DNA from: Pinus tabuliformis
Lineage: Eukaryota; Streptophyta; Pinopsida; Pinales; Pinaceae
Length of the DNA: 64,000 nt
Reading direction: 5' to 3'
Assembly: GCA_031772625.1 (NCBI GenBank)
Contig: CM062819.1
Coordinates: 820,175,503 to 820,239,502, forward strand
Shown here: positions 10,443 to 22,339 of the stretch, piece after piece
How the letters are laid out: every line of letters starts with the position of its first letter
Position numbering within the stretch: position 1 is the first letter of the stretch
Notes under the pieces: model-generated
What the model was told of the DNA's origin: nothing
The model's input: only the letters and a program-made list of their open reading frames with translations
The model's database searches: none
Position numbers and translations under genes: made by a program

Positions 10443-12565
10443 ATGTCGAAACAGTGGAACCCTACAAAGAAAAAACTTGAATATTGGTTGGATCAGAAGC
10501 TTCATGAATTCGTGGCACAAGAAAACAGAAACCCACGTATATCTAAGGAAAGGTGGTTGGATCGCTACATATACACAGAAATCCACGATATCTTCTTCAC
10601 TTCGTTTTTGATAGAACTGTATGAGTGGATCATGAGGCTAGCTGACAGTTAGGGAAGGTGTAGACTGGATCAGCCCATCATGTGGACTCCAGAGTTGGTG
10701 TGTAGGCTGGAAGCATCTGAAGACAAAATCGCACAGGCAGTAGATCACTGGTTGGATTGAGTAATAGGAGGGTTTATAACCGAGTTCGCAATAGACACAA
10801 CTAATAGTTACAATGAGGCAGAAAGGTGCTTTATCCAAGGGCCACGGGGTAAGTACATCAAATTGTTGAATACTTGGATTAAAATGTTGTTATGTGAAAA
10901 AAGAGTTATGTGCATCCATTGATGTCTAGGGTAACGAGGAGCGGAAGAGGCTACCGAGGGACCGAAGGATTAGAAAACAGTCCTCTGATTTCATTCTCGT
11001 GAGAAAGTGAGGAGGAGCTTGTAGGGTTCTCTCCGAGAAGCACAGTCCGATTGATAAAGCAGCGCTTTCCACTAATACCACAACCATCCACTCCATCACC
11101 TACTTCACCTACCCCACCACCACCACCACCGAGGGTAGGGATGGTAGGAGCGATCAAATTGTCGGTACTTCGAGGCATAGGAAACGAGGAACCAAATCAG
11201 TTCTGGTTTGTGGTAAAGGCTGTATGGGAAGCCAAAGGCATAACAAATGAGAACATCAAAAAGGCTTCTCTAGTAATCATGCTGTAGGACCGCGCATTGA
11301 CGTGGTATATAAAGTACTCTAGCGATCACTCGAATGCGGGAATAGTGGCGATTCATGATTGCGCTGAACAAAAAATTTAGCTGACCAAAATCAGAAACAC
11401 AGTCGATCATCGGGTTCAAGGAGATCGCGATGATGCCTGGTGAAACCCCGTGGGATCTGGATCAGAGATTGAAAATTACAATCCGCGAGGCAAACATGAC
11501 GCTGACGGATGCGTAGCACTGTGCGTGGTTTGTGGCGTCACTGACACCACATCTGAGGACGGCGCTGTCACAGCAAAAGATCTCAACCCAAGCTGAAGCA
11601 TTGGAGACAACGATGAGGTTGCATGAAACTCCAATACAAGATCCAGGGTTGGGATTTTAGTAAATCCACACGCAACTACAAAACCTATGCTTAGAAATGA
11701 AAATTTTGAAACAAGATAAAGCACCCCGGTCAGAAGCGCGTGTAGAGGTATGGTGCCTAAAACGTAAAGGCCAGGGCCATGATAAGGATCACTGTCTAAT
11801 ATTTGCAAACTATCAGGTAGGAGGTGGACCAATGCCATTGTGACCAGAGGCACAAGTACGACGGAGCGCCACACCCTCGCTTAGGTGTGCAAGCTGTCAG
11901 GTGGGAGGAAAGCACAACACAGACAACTGTCATCTATTGCCAAAAATGATACACCCCCTCAACAACTATTTTGCAATTTTTGTAGATCGATGGGCCATGA
12001 CGAACACAATTGCCCAAGTTATGAGTTGCTGATGGAACGGACACCTGCTAATAGGATGCAAACTGAGACGCGAGGTCAGGATCCAGCTACAGTGATAGCG
12101 CGGGGTAGATTTAAGGGGCGCGGACAGGGACGAGGAGGAATGGGACCTGGGTGAGGCTGGGAATAATTAATCTGCTACAATTATGGAGGACTTGGGCACT
12201 ACGCACGGGATTGCATGAACCCGACCAGAACATGCTGCCCGTACTGTTACCAATTCGATCATGACGCAGTAGATTTCCCCACACTAATTGCACAAATGCG
12301 GGAAAAAGGGGTGCTCCAGGCTACTCCCACTCAGAACGTCCAGATGATGAAGGTGGAACTGTGCGAGGAGGATCCTAACATGAACATGATGCTTAGAAGT
12401 GGTGCAACTACAGGAGAAGATAAGGGGAAGCAACCTGAGGAGGATGCATGGGTTCGCAAGGCCCCTACAAAGAAACCTAAATTTGATTTAGAGTGCGTGA
12501 AGGAAACATTTATGGAAGCTAAGAAGAGCTTCGCAAAGCCTTCTACTTCAGGTACCAAGGATTAG
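10443..12565 (+). pseudogene. Element A gag with multiple zinc knuckles
   Basis: The N-terminal part (10443-10652) encodes a basic segment with YWLDQKLHEFVAQ. The capsid core appears at about 11130-11400 with FWFVVKAVWEAKGI and ALTWYIKYSSDH, typical of gypsy gag. The nucleocapsid part holds a run of CCHC-like motifs: a partial one at about 11755-11796 (CLKRKGQGHDKDHC), then about 11886-11930 (CASCQVGGKHNTDNC), 11971-12012 (CNFCRSMGHDEHNC), 12174-12215 (CYNYGGLGHYARDC) and 12237-12276 (CPYCYQFDHDAVDF, last Cys lost). The frame shifts at least twice between 11290 and 11885 and stops occur. The main frame is shared by 11051-11286, 11885-12565 and the protease that follows. Confidence 0.75.
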
Positions 12566-12577
12566 ACTGAGCCAGAG

Positions 12578-13603
12578 TTGGATAATTCTATGTTAACTAC
12601 CTTTTTAGAGACATGCATGAAACTACTACGAGACACTAGAGCGGTGAAAGGATTGCAAGAATTGATAACTAGATGCGCAAGGTCTGGTGAACTGCGCATG
12701 ATCAGGAAGCTAGGCAAGCATGCTTTACGCACAGGGCGGGAGATGCGGTTGACTGCCCAGATTGGCGACTATGAGATGGATCAAGTCATTCTGGACTTGG
12801 GGTTAGATGAGAATCTCCTACCTAAACAGACATGGGAACGTATGGGTGGGCCCACATTACAATGGTCTCCTATCCAATTATGGATGGTGAACCAACAAAA
12901 GATCTTGCCCATGGGGAGACTACAAGGAGTCACAGTAGATATAGAAGGTGCAAGCACACAAACAGACTTTGAGGTAATATAAATTATCGATGATAGTAAC
13001 CTTTACCTAGCACTATTGGGGATAGAATGGGCCACAGAAATGAATGGAGTCATTAATCTAAAAGACCGAAAGATGATATTTGAGAAAAAGTCTCTACGCA
13101 TAGTCGTCCCGCTAGATCCGGTCGAAGGGACGCGCTAAACTGAACTCGTACACAACAAGGAGAGTGATGAGGACTTGGATCATATCTACTAGATCACAGC
13201 GCAAGATCAAGACCAGGTGAATCCGACAGCGGATGGGAGAATCTCATGGGAATGCGACAGTTCTTGAACATCAGACTCCGATGAAGAGATTGAGCAATGG
13301 AAAAACCGTTTGCATGAGGTAACAACACTAAATTTTAATATGATGACTAGATCACTACGCCGTGTAACGATAAAAGAAAGGGAGCAGTCGAATGATGGGG
13401 GTGCGATGAAAGCGGAGGAACCAGCAGATGACTACGAACTGGTGAGTTTGGAAAAAAAGCAGGGTGCACAAACGGTGTCACTGAGTGCAACAACTACACA
13501 AGGGTGGAGTATACACCAAAAGACTAGGGGAAAATGGCACGGCTCTAGGAGGCAGGCGCGTGGTTGGATTGGTGGACAAAAGGGGGTGATAATCCATCAG
13601 TAA
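12578..13603 (+). pseudogene. Element A aspartic protease and downstream linker
   Basis: In the same frame as gag. The active-site region reads VILDLGLDENLLP at about 12785-12825, a D-L-G version of the retroviral-type D-S/T-G triad, which Athila-type elements also have. The second half has ALLGIEWATEMNGVINL (about 13010-13065), the usual flap-to-end region. One TAA breaks it just after residue 134 (12980). An acidic linker follows and further stops occur. Protease would cleave the gag polyprotein. No RT follows before element B interrupts at 14206. Confidence 0.72.
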
Positions 13604-14201
13604 CATAGGGTGTGGGTGTATGGTGTACTAACGCCTAACCCCATGCGAAGCAAAAATCCAAATCCACCGCAGGAATATAACCTGCCAGCTGTCCGCGATA
13701 AAACCAACAGGAATGTGGGAGGATGCACGAACAAAATAAGATGATCCACTGGGACACCAAAGAGTCGATGGACCTGTCACGGGAAGGAGGCAAAGGTGCG
13801 CTTCTCAATAGCAAGACAAGAAGGAACCCAGAATGGGCACGGTAGCATTAGGCTACATGAAATCCATGAGAAAATGGGCACTGTAGAGAGGGAGAAGTGT
13901 GACGTTAGGGAAAGGAATCAACAAAATAAAATAGGACGTCACACAAGCAGGCCGCGCGACTCTACACATCACAAAACCTAGTCTGGCCTGGTCTATCTCG
14001 GTAATAAGATGAGCTGCGACCGCACCAACGGAGAAGTGTGCCCCATACAGCAGCACCTATGGAGCTAACGAATACGAAGGCACTCGAAAGGTGCCCACAG
14101 ACCAGGCTAGCAGGGATGCTGAGACATTGCACCTGGGGTGCGACCACCTGACTAGCTGTGGAAAGCACAGTCTCAGCGCCCCCCACAGTTGAAACAAGGC
14201 G
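13604..14201 (+). other. Element A internal sequence upstream of B insertion
   Basis: No recognisable domain. It has short open stretches only and ends in GGAGGA where element B inserted. The sequence resumes at 43197. Confidence 0.5.
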
Positions 14202-14206
14202 GAGGA

Positions 14207-15269
14207 TGTTATAGACATTTTTGTGCCTTACAACATGAAGCATGAAATGTCGATAATCTAAGGGATCCAAAGTCCCTAAACATGTTGTTCCTACCCCTAG
14301 AGGAACAAGGTCAGCAAACCACAGCACTAAAAATCAGTTCTCCACCTGAAAACACTCAAAAACAAGCTAATTCTGGATCATGTCAACTGCTCCACTGAGC
14401 ATCTGCGCTGAATGTCAACTGCTCCACTCTGTACCTGCGCTGAATGTCAAATCTAATGAAGGCTACCTGCGCTGGGCGAGATTGGCCAAGTGGCACAGTC
14501 ATTCTGCAAGGTGTCAAATGCCCAGGAAGCTTCCAAAATGACACTTGGATCAGGGAATTCGCCTTGTGATGAGTAAGAGGATCTAGATCTCCAAGTGGAA
14601 GCAAGAAACTCCAAGTGGACTCAAGAACTGAAGTATAACTGAAATGGGAGAGGACACTAGTCAACTTCATGCCAGCCTCAAGCTGACTCATCCTTTCTCC
14701 AAATCTCCTATATATAGAGCTCTCTCATGAGGTCTAGGGAGGCTGGAATCTTGTGAATGTAAGGAAGTGCTGTTGGTTTGAGTATAGAACTATTGGGTGA
14801 TTGCTTTGAGGGAGGTGAAGAGGAGATTTCTTTCTGCTGGGAGGTGTTGCTGGATTGGGCCTATTATGGTTGTAACACTCTCAGAACTTTACTTCTTCCA
14901 TTAATAAAGCATTTTAGGTTCTTCTATATGCATGTGTCTTTGTGGCGTATTGATGCTTGTATATTTGATTTATTCTAATCCTTGAATCAGTTATGGATGT
15001 ATGCTTCTTGTAGTTTCCCTTTCTTGTGCTTTTGCAGGATCTTTGTGTAGCTGGGCCAGTGAAAGAGCAAGGAGCTGGAAGCAAGCAGCAAGGAGAGAAG
15101 ATTGGATCAAACATTAGCGGAAGATAACGGTTAGTGGATCTCTTTCTCCCCTCTCTTACATCTCATAAAGAAGTAATCTTGAATAGCTTTGCATTCGGTT
15201 GTTGCTGAGGTATTATCACCCTTAGAGTGGGATAGGGTCATTCTGTATTGGATACTTTTCCCAACAACA
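14207..15269 (+). repeat. Element B 5' LTR
   Basis: Runs from TGTTATAGAC to CCAACAACA. A TATA-like CTATATATAG lies at 14708-14717, and AATAAAG at about 14901 may be a polyadenylation signal. It contains two exact CCTGCGCTG words (14434, 14466) and the variant TCTGCGCTG (14402). Confidence 0.94.
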
Positions 15270-15272
15270 AAT

Positions 15273-15290
15273 TGGCGACTCCGCTGGGGA
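15273..15290 (+). other. Element B primer-binding site (tRNA-Arg)
   Basis: TGGCGACTCCGCTGGGGA is complementary, with about one mismatch, to the CCCCAGTGGAGTCG-CCA end that I recall for plant tRNA-Arg. It starts three bases after the LTR. Confidence 0.75.
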
Positions 15291-16983
15291 TCGTATCTTG
15301 TTGGTTGTTTTTGTTTTTGCTATTCATTTCATAAACAAAGGGAGTACCGAATCGAACTGCATTTGGATCTTTCAAATGCAAAGTAGAAGGCAGCTACTCT
15401 AGCTCATTTTTCTGGGCAAGTTTATGATTTGAAGAGCTGATCCACAAGGACTCTAATAAGCTCTTAGTGATAGCTTTTCATCCTCCTTGTCATCCCTTAG
15501 TGTGTCCTTGACTGATAGCTTCTGATTTGGCCAAAAACTGTGAATTTTTGAGCAATCTGTGACCTGGAAACCAAGAGAAACGAAAGTTTCGTTCTTCAGT
15601 GTAGGCTGTGTGAAGGCTGTCTGCATTTCAGCGCAGTTCCCGAAGGGGCTACCTGCGCTGAAGGTCAAACTGCCTGTGTACCACCTGCGCTGGACCAGTC
15701 TTGCCTTGTGCTACTGGGGTTTCCTGCTGTTTCTTGCCCTGTTTTCACTCTTGTTTTTGCTGCCTGTTACCAGTCAATGTGCCTATCTGAAACCAACCTT
15801 CCTTGTCACTATTCTGCCTCGGTTGTATAAATAAACTGTGTTTGTTCTTTATGTATTTCTTGTATCATTTACAGTTTCCCATAACGAAAGTGAACTAGTC
15901 TTGCTGTGGCCTCTTAGATCTAGACCTGTGATAAAGTGTCGTTTTGGTCTTAAGAGTTAGTTTGTTTGTTGTTCATAGCTGATTGAGCTTTTGCTTTCGT
16001 CATATGGTTTGAATTTATATATTTCTAGTGTCGAAACAAGTAAATCTTAAGGTGTCTTTTGATTTTGGACAAGCTTGTTTGCTTTCACTTGAAATTGAAT
16101 TCGAAATTATACAACAGCTTTCTTTTTGTGTCGCACAAACATTAAGAAAGAGAAAAGAAATACTTGCATTTTGCATTTTGCATATAAGTTTGTATGTTGA
16201 TTTAGGGAAAAAGTGCATTAGCGAGTGCTCTTTGATCTGTGTGAAAAGATTTTGTCTCTCTTTTCCCTCAGTAGTTAAGATTTTCATAAGTCGAAAAGAT
16301 TGAAAAAACTTGCTTCTCATCTTAGACTGCATTTAGGAATTTGTATCAATACATCTCGTGGTGAACCTTGAAAGGCAAACTTTAAAAAGATCAACTTAAA
16401 ATATATTGAATGAACCTAACAACGCTTTGAAACATAACGCAAACATCTAGAGGTCTAAGCTAGAGACGTGTTCTGGCGTCGTTAAACGTAGTGACTGTCG
16501 ATCTCGACGAAGGTGGGTGATTCCTCCTGAGAGTCGGTGGCACTAATACGGACTTGTGCTCCCACGTACCGTCGCGTATATATTGGGAGACCCCTATAGG
16601 CAAAAAGCCTTTATCCAATAGGAAACTGTGTCGGCCGCCCTACTGATCGCAATGCAGTGAACACAGCATTCACGAAGATCGACCACTCGTACCGTAAAAC
16701 GTATTCTGTGGTTTTGCGAAAAGTTTGGCACACCCTCTGCCTAGAACTCCAGAGCAGTTTCTTTTGGCCTTTTTCAAACTCTATAACTGAAAAAGTCCAA
16801 CCGAGCATTTGTCACTTCGGGCTCATTAATACATCGAAGGAGACTAGAGTCATCTTTAGCTTTTTCTCGACTCTTAAAAAGTGAAAAAGCAAGTTGTGTC
16901 TAAAAGCGTCTAATAAAATTCATTCAATTCGGAAAGACAAATTTCGCCTTTTAATATTTTAGTTGATCGAGTAATCCGCAATC
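15291..16983 (+). other. Element B leader before gag
   Basis: No gene is recognised in 1.7 kb. It carries CCTGCGCTG at 15652 and 15684 and CAGCGCAGT at 15629, words shared with the LTRs and the 3' region. The in-frame stop nearest upstream of gag is TAA at 16972-16974. Confidence 0.6.
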
Positions 16984-19980
16984 GTGGAAGAAAGTCAATT
17001 GAAACCCCGTCGTTCGCGGAGGCTTACGAGTCAACCGTCTTTGTCTCCGGAATCGAAAACAGTACGGGCAAAGCGAACTCGTTTAACTGGTTCAAAATCT
17101 CGTTTGAAAGTTAGAACAAGTGTTCCAACTGCATCTGAGGTTCCGGTTACTCCTAACATTTCTGGAAACCCTACCTCTATAGAAGAAGTTCCACAGCCGC
17201 AGAAGGACAGTAATACTGATCCTAGTCTGGGGGCAAGTACTTGTGTAACTGAACCAGTTCCATCTATAACCGGTCCAGAGAGTTTTGTTCCCCAAACAAC
17301 TGTCGCTATCGAAACAACCACTTCTTCGGCACCAGAAATATTTTACGGACCTGACGGTCTTCCTCTTCCACCGGGTTTGATTGCAATAGAGGAAATCGCA
17401 GAGGATCCGCAAGCAAGTACTCCAACTCATTTTGGAGTCGGGGTCACTCTATTTCCTTCATCAGAAGTTAATCCACCACAAGTGGAAGTTCCTGTAGAAT
17501 CGCTAGGCAATCTATTGGATAGACTTAAGATGTCTGAACAACCGTCATCATCTAGGACTGTGTCAAATGACACAGCGACATCAGAAGTCCCTGTCGTCAC
17601 TCCGACAATGTTTGCCGGCATACCAGCTGTCCCAACTAGCTCACAACAGCTAGAAGGAGTCCACCAGGGGACTATTTCGACAGTATGGTCTGTTCCAGTT
17701 TGTTCATCCGGAGTAATACCCGGTAATTCTTATGTTGAAACTCGCCAAATTGATCCATTTGGAGGTCAATCTGGGCAATCAATCCCCTTTAGTTCAGGAT
17801 TGGTACCGTATGGGGGGCAGTATGCTCTTTCATTACCCCCTCCGGGAGGGTACCCATACATGAGTTCACAACCATGTTCAGGTTATACTGGAATTGCGTC
17901 AAGTAGTTGGGTACCAATGCTACCTCAACAACCAAGGGTTGTATATTCTATGCAACAGTGTGTACCTATGACGAACATCCCAACCACACCGGCTATTGTA
18001 ACAGTGTCACAAGTTCAAGCGATACCTGTTGCATGTCAACCTCAGATTTCTCAGGTTGTAATGCAACAGCCACTTGATCATGGGTCACAACCACAATCGC
18101 CAACTGGTGGGGCGACACAGGTCCAAACAGGTACAATTACCCCACACCTCGGTCCAACGGTTAGCATAGCACAACAAAACATGGCGTCACAACCATGGCT
18201 TGTGCAATACCAACAACCGCAATTCCAGCAAGTGTACCAAGGTTCTGAGCAGCAGATCTTTGTGAATAGTGGACAACCGTATATCCAAAACGGTCAAAAC
18301 CAACCACTTTACAGTGGTCAAGTCCACCAACCGTATCAGTCATACCAACATCAATTACATTATGCTGGTATGCAAAGGCCCACTGCTCAAGCGATTCCAT
18401 CGTACCCTGGTTACGCTTCGCCTAACCTGAATCAACAGTTACCATTCGTGGCAACTTTAGAGTTACCCGATTTACACCGGTTAACCAACGATCTGATTGC
18501 TTATGCCCCTTGGTGGCCAGCGATTCCTCATAAACTTCCATCTGACATTCCTAAATTCAATGGAAATCCAGGTGAAGACCCATCGAATCACGTGATGACT
18601 TTTCATCTGTGGTGTTCGTCGAACACCCTAAACGACGATTCGATAAGGCTTCGCCTTTTTCAGAGGACATTGACAGGTCCAGTGGCTAAATGGTATATTG
18701 AATTGCCAAAAGCCTCTTTCGACAAGTTTAGTTCCCTAGCCACGACTTTCTTAACCCACTTTCAGCTACCGATAAGGTATGAAACGGGAACAGAAATATT
18801 AACCAACTTCAAACAGACAAATGCTACCCATATATCTGATCATATACATGAGTGGCGTTGTCGTCGTAGGATGGTGAAAACATATGTTCCCGATCAGCTA
18901 TTAGCTGAATGGTTTATAAAGTCGTTACTTCCGGCTATTACGGAAGATGTGGCCAAGGGGGGAGTCGTAACAGACGAGCAAGTGATTGCTCGTGCACAAT
19001 ATTTGGACTTAGTTTATACTCAGTCCGGCACACTCTATGACAAAATACCTGACGCCCCTAGACTAGAGTTTTCAATTCCTCCCCCTCCTAAATCAAATAG
19101 TGACTCTCATGCCGGTGATGGCGTGATTGGCACAGCAAACGCGAAATCGATAAAGGCTTCGTCAAAGAAAGCCCGTAAGAATTCGGATCAAAATGCAAAA
19201 GAAGAAATTCTTGCTTCGGAAGTAAATGCCGTATCAGAAGATAAAGGCAAAGAAACCAATCAACCAGGAAGAAAGAAGAAGCAAAACAAAGGGAAGAAGA
19301 AGAAACAAGGTGAGTCATCCCCTAGAAAAAATTCTTCAAACCCTCCTGGCAAAGGGAAACAAAATTATGCATGTCTAATATGTGATGATAAGGATCATAC
19401 CACAAAAAATTTCCCATTCAAAGCTGAGTTAAAGAGGTTCTTTAAAAGTTCCCAAACCTCAGCTGTGTTAACTGATCCATTTCCCAACCCAGGTCAAAAT
19501 CTGGTTGATAGTGGAAATGCTTCCCTGTCTCAAGTACTTATGTTGTCGGTTTCGAAACAGCAGAATGATGCTTTGATTTCGACAAGGAACAAAGATTATG
19601 GGAATCCTCAGCTGTCGAACAAAAAAGGTAAAGATCAACCGAGTAGTTCGACAACAACTTTGACAGAAGTTGTAATGCCCACCATCCCTGAATTAACAAT
19701 AAAACCGCCAAAGGGTGTAGTACACAAGTCGACATTTAATCCTCGTGCCAGAGCGGCGCAAAATTATAACATAGTGGAAGATTTGGCCCAATCGCCATCC
19801 GCTATGTCGACTCTTGAAGTGCTACAAAATTGTCCAACCCAAAGGCAGGCGTTGTTATCGGCAATTGGTGGGGTTGATCCTAAGGATTCCAATCTTGTAT
19901 CCTTTGATCACAAGGGATATGATCCTCAATTACCAGCTCAGCTAGCTTTCCTTATTCAGGTGAAAGCACTCAACAAAACT
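16984..19980 (+). CDS. gag: Element B gag (nucleocapsid polyprotein part)
   Basis: An open frame of about 1000 codons leads directly into protease. The first 490 residues are a Ser/Thr/Pro/Gln-rich, low-complexity extension much longer than usual for gag. Residues about 492-690 are the retrotransposon gag domain (IPKFNGNPGEDP, TLTGPVAKWYIELP, FLTHFQLPIRYETG, PDQLLAEWFIKSLLP). A Lys-rich linker follows, then a zinc-knuckle relic near residue 795 (CLICDDKDHTTKNF) whose last Cys is Phe. The first codon is GTG in the place where ATG is expected (ATCGTGGAAGAA), and a stop lies four codons upstream, so the start was probably lost by A-to-G mutation. Gag would form the particle that packages element RNA. 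Confidence 0.85.
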
Positions 19981-20565
19981 GTTCACAGAACAATAATTGA
20001 TGAGGGAGCCTCGACATGTATTATGTCAATGAGTTGCTGAAAGACTTTAGGATCTCCAACCTTGTCGCGATCTTCGACGACATTAAAGGCTTTCGACGGA
20101 AGGACTTATACCCCTTACGGTATCCTTAATAACTTGAAAGTTGAACTAGGAGGAAAAACAGTAGAAATTGATGTAGAAGTCATTGATGGAAATCTTGACT
20201 ATAACATCCTACTAGGTAGACCATGGATTTATGCCATGGCAGCTGTCGCGTCGACTTATTTTAGGAAGATCGCATTCCCATTTGAAGGAGGGATTACGAT
20301 CGTCGACCAATAGAATTTTCTCCCTAATGGTTCACAAGTTACAGGAAGCATTCCCATGATCCATGAGAGCAACCATTCAATTCAAGATATCGGAGTAGGA
20401 TTATTGAAAGACCCCACATTGATGGGAACTTTCACGCTACCACCTCCTATTTATACAGGAAATGTACCGTTTGTAGCAACCTGCAACATGATATCTTCCA
20501 CGAAGGTCAACATGGATCATTCAATGGTTTTTCCCCCAAGCCCTTTAGAAATATTGTAGCAATCA
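19981..20565 (+). pseudogene. Element B aspartic protease
   Basis: Continues gag in frame. The active site is TIIDEGASTCIM (D-E-G in place of D-S/T-G) at about 19990-20030. After it come TAFDGR-like and LGGKTVEIDVEVIDG, then NILLGRPWIYAM, the conserved protease end. In-frame stops are TGA at 20038 (where Trp is usual after SC), TAG at 20311 and TAG at 20557. The frame is otherwise unbroken, so these look like point mutations in a recently working gene. Confidence 0.82.
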
Positions 20566-21726
20566 ATGTTTCAAGCATGGGAGGCGAACCCAAATCAACA
20601 CTCATCAAGCGTTTGGGTAGATAGGTCTAGAGAATATGGTACCCCATTAGATCCTTGGTCGAAAGTACATGGGACTGACGAAGGAATCTTACAATCAATG
20701 ATGATTGAGGGGGCACCATGGAATGATCACCACCATCGTTCCCTTCTTCCGAAATACGAAGAAGATACTCAAAGTGACCTTTATCACCCTTCAGTTTTTG
20801 AATTCCTAACAAATACTGTAAACACGGTGGATTCCGAGCGAAACCTATCCAATATTGAAGAGACTATAGCCATAAATATCTCGACTAAAATAGATGTTGT
20901 AGAGAATATTTATGTCGGCAAAGGTTGTTCCCCTTCAGAACTGGAAATATATAACGCTCTTTTTCGCGAAGTTAGAGATGTCTTTGCTTGGTCATATGAT
21001 GAAATGCCAGGCATTGACTCGAGTATCGTTGAACATGAAATTAAAATGTATCCTGATGTCAAACCAGTAAGGCAACGGTTTCGGCAAGTGCACCCGAAGA
21101 AAGCCGCTGCCATTAAGGCGGAAGTTGAAAAACTCCTCCATGCTGGATTCATCTACCCGGTTCCTCTAACCGATTGGGTATCGAATATTGTCCCTGTTAT
21201 GAAAAAACAAGGGACGATTAGAGTGTGTGTTGATTATAGGGATGTAAACCAAGCTTGTCCAAAGGACAACTACCCTACACCCTTCATCGACCAGATAATT
21301 GATGAATGCGTCGGATGTGAAATCTTTTCATTTATGGATGGATTTTCCGGGTATAATCAAATAAATATTCGCCCACAGGACCAGTCAAAGACTGCATTTA
21401 TTTGTCCGTGGGGCACATTCGCTTATCGAAAATTACCCTTTGGTTTAAAGAACGCAGGGGCGACGTTTCAAAGGGCAATGAATTATGCCTTCCATGACAT
21501 CAAGAACATCGTTCAACCTTATCTCGACGATCTTCCGGCTCATTCGCGAAAGCGGACTGATCATTCGTAGCATTTAAGAGCGATTTTTCTACGTTGCCGA
21601 CACTACAAGATAAGACTCAACCCGCACAAATGTGTGTTTTGCGTCGGTTCTGGTCGTTTACTTGGCTTTGTAGTCTCTAAAGATGGGATTCGTCTCGACC
21701 CCTGTAAGGTTTAGGCAATCATTAAT
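20566..21726 (+). pseudogene. Element B reverse transcriptase
   Basis: In frame with gag-protease. RT blocks are in order: KVRQRFRQVHPKKAAAIKAEVEKLL-like entry, GTIRVCVDYRDVNQACPKD, FMDGFSGYNQINI (first catalytic Asp), FAYRKLPFGLKNAGATFQRAM, and YLDD at about 21519-21530 (catalytic pair, Leu in place of the usual Met/Val). TAG stops stand at 21568 and about 21712. RT copies the RNA into cDNA in the cytoplasmic particle. The domain would be complete if those stops were sense codons. Confidence 0.88.
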
Positions 21727-22330
21727 TTGCCTCCACCTTCAAATTTGCTTCAGATTCAGAAACTCCAAGGGAAAGCAAACTTTCTGAGGAGGTTCATTCT
21801 AAATTACGCAGAACTTGCTAAGGGTTATACTCGTCTTTTGAAAAAGGATGTACCTTTTTTCTGGGACCAGGTGGCGCAAGCTTCCTTTGATGCTCTGAAA
21901 GATTGTCTAGTAAAAGCATCATTAATGTACGCCCCGGACTATCAAAGAGATTTTAACCTGTATCTGGCTGCAACGGATACGACCATTGTGATGGTTTTAG
22001 TTCAAGAAGTCGATGGAATAGAACATCCTATCTAACTTAAACGATACAGAAAGTAAATATTCTTATGTTGAAAAACTAGCGCTTGCTGCTGTTCAAGCGA
22101 TTCAAAGGTTTCGACATTATGTCCTCTTTCGGAAAACTACCATCTTGTCAGATTGCAACCCCATGACTTATATACTGTCACGAAAGTTGCTGGGGGGCAA
22201 ATATTCAAAATGGATAGCGATCCTTCAAGAGTTTGATCTGGAATTTGTGAAATCCAGGTCAAAGAAAGCTCTAGTTTTCGCAGAATTATTGTGCGATCTC
22301 CCATCATCGTCCAACGATGAAACATCGGAA
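21727..22330 (+). pseudogene. Element B RT connection and first RNase H
   Basis: Begins with the RT thumb/connection (QIQKLQGKANFLRRFI, AELAKGYTRLLKKD), then an RNase H region (LYLAATDTTIVMVLVQE). Near 22030 about ten bases appear to be lost, because the normally continuous HPIYYxSKxLNDTE block is shortened, and the frame shifts. RNase H continues from about 22040 in the next frame (YVEKLALAAVQAIQRFRHY, LSDCNPMTYIL, AELLCDLP). The first catalytic Asp position reads LAATDTT. The frameshift separates it from RT. Confidence 0.8.
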
Positions 22331-22339
22331 GAGTCAATC

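Noticed and set aside
10119-10586. 155-codon minus frame over the A LTR edge
   Set aside because: Spans LTR, primer site and gag start on the wrong strand and is not kept in the 3' LTR copy beyond the LTR end.
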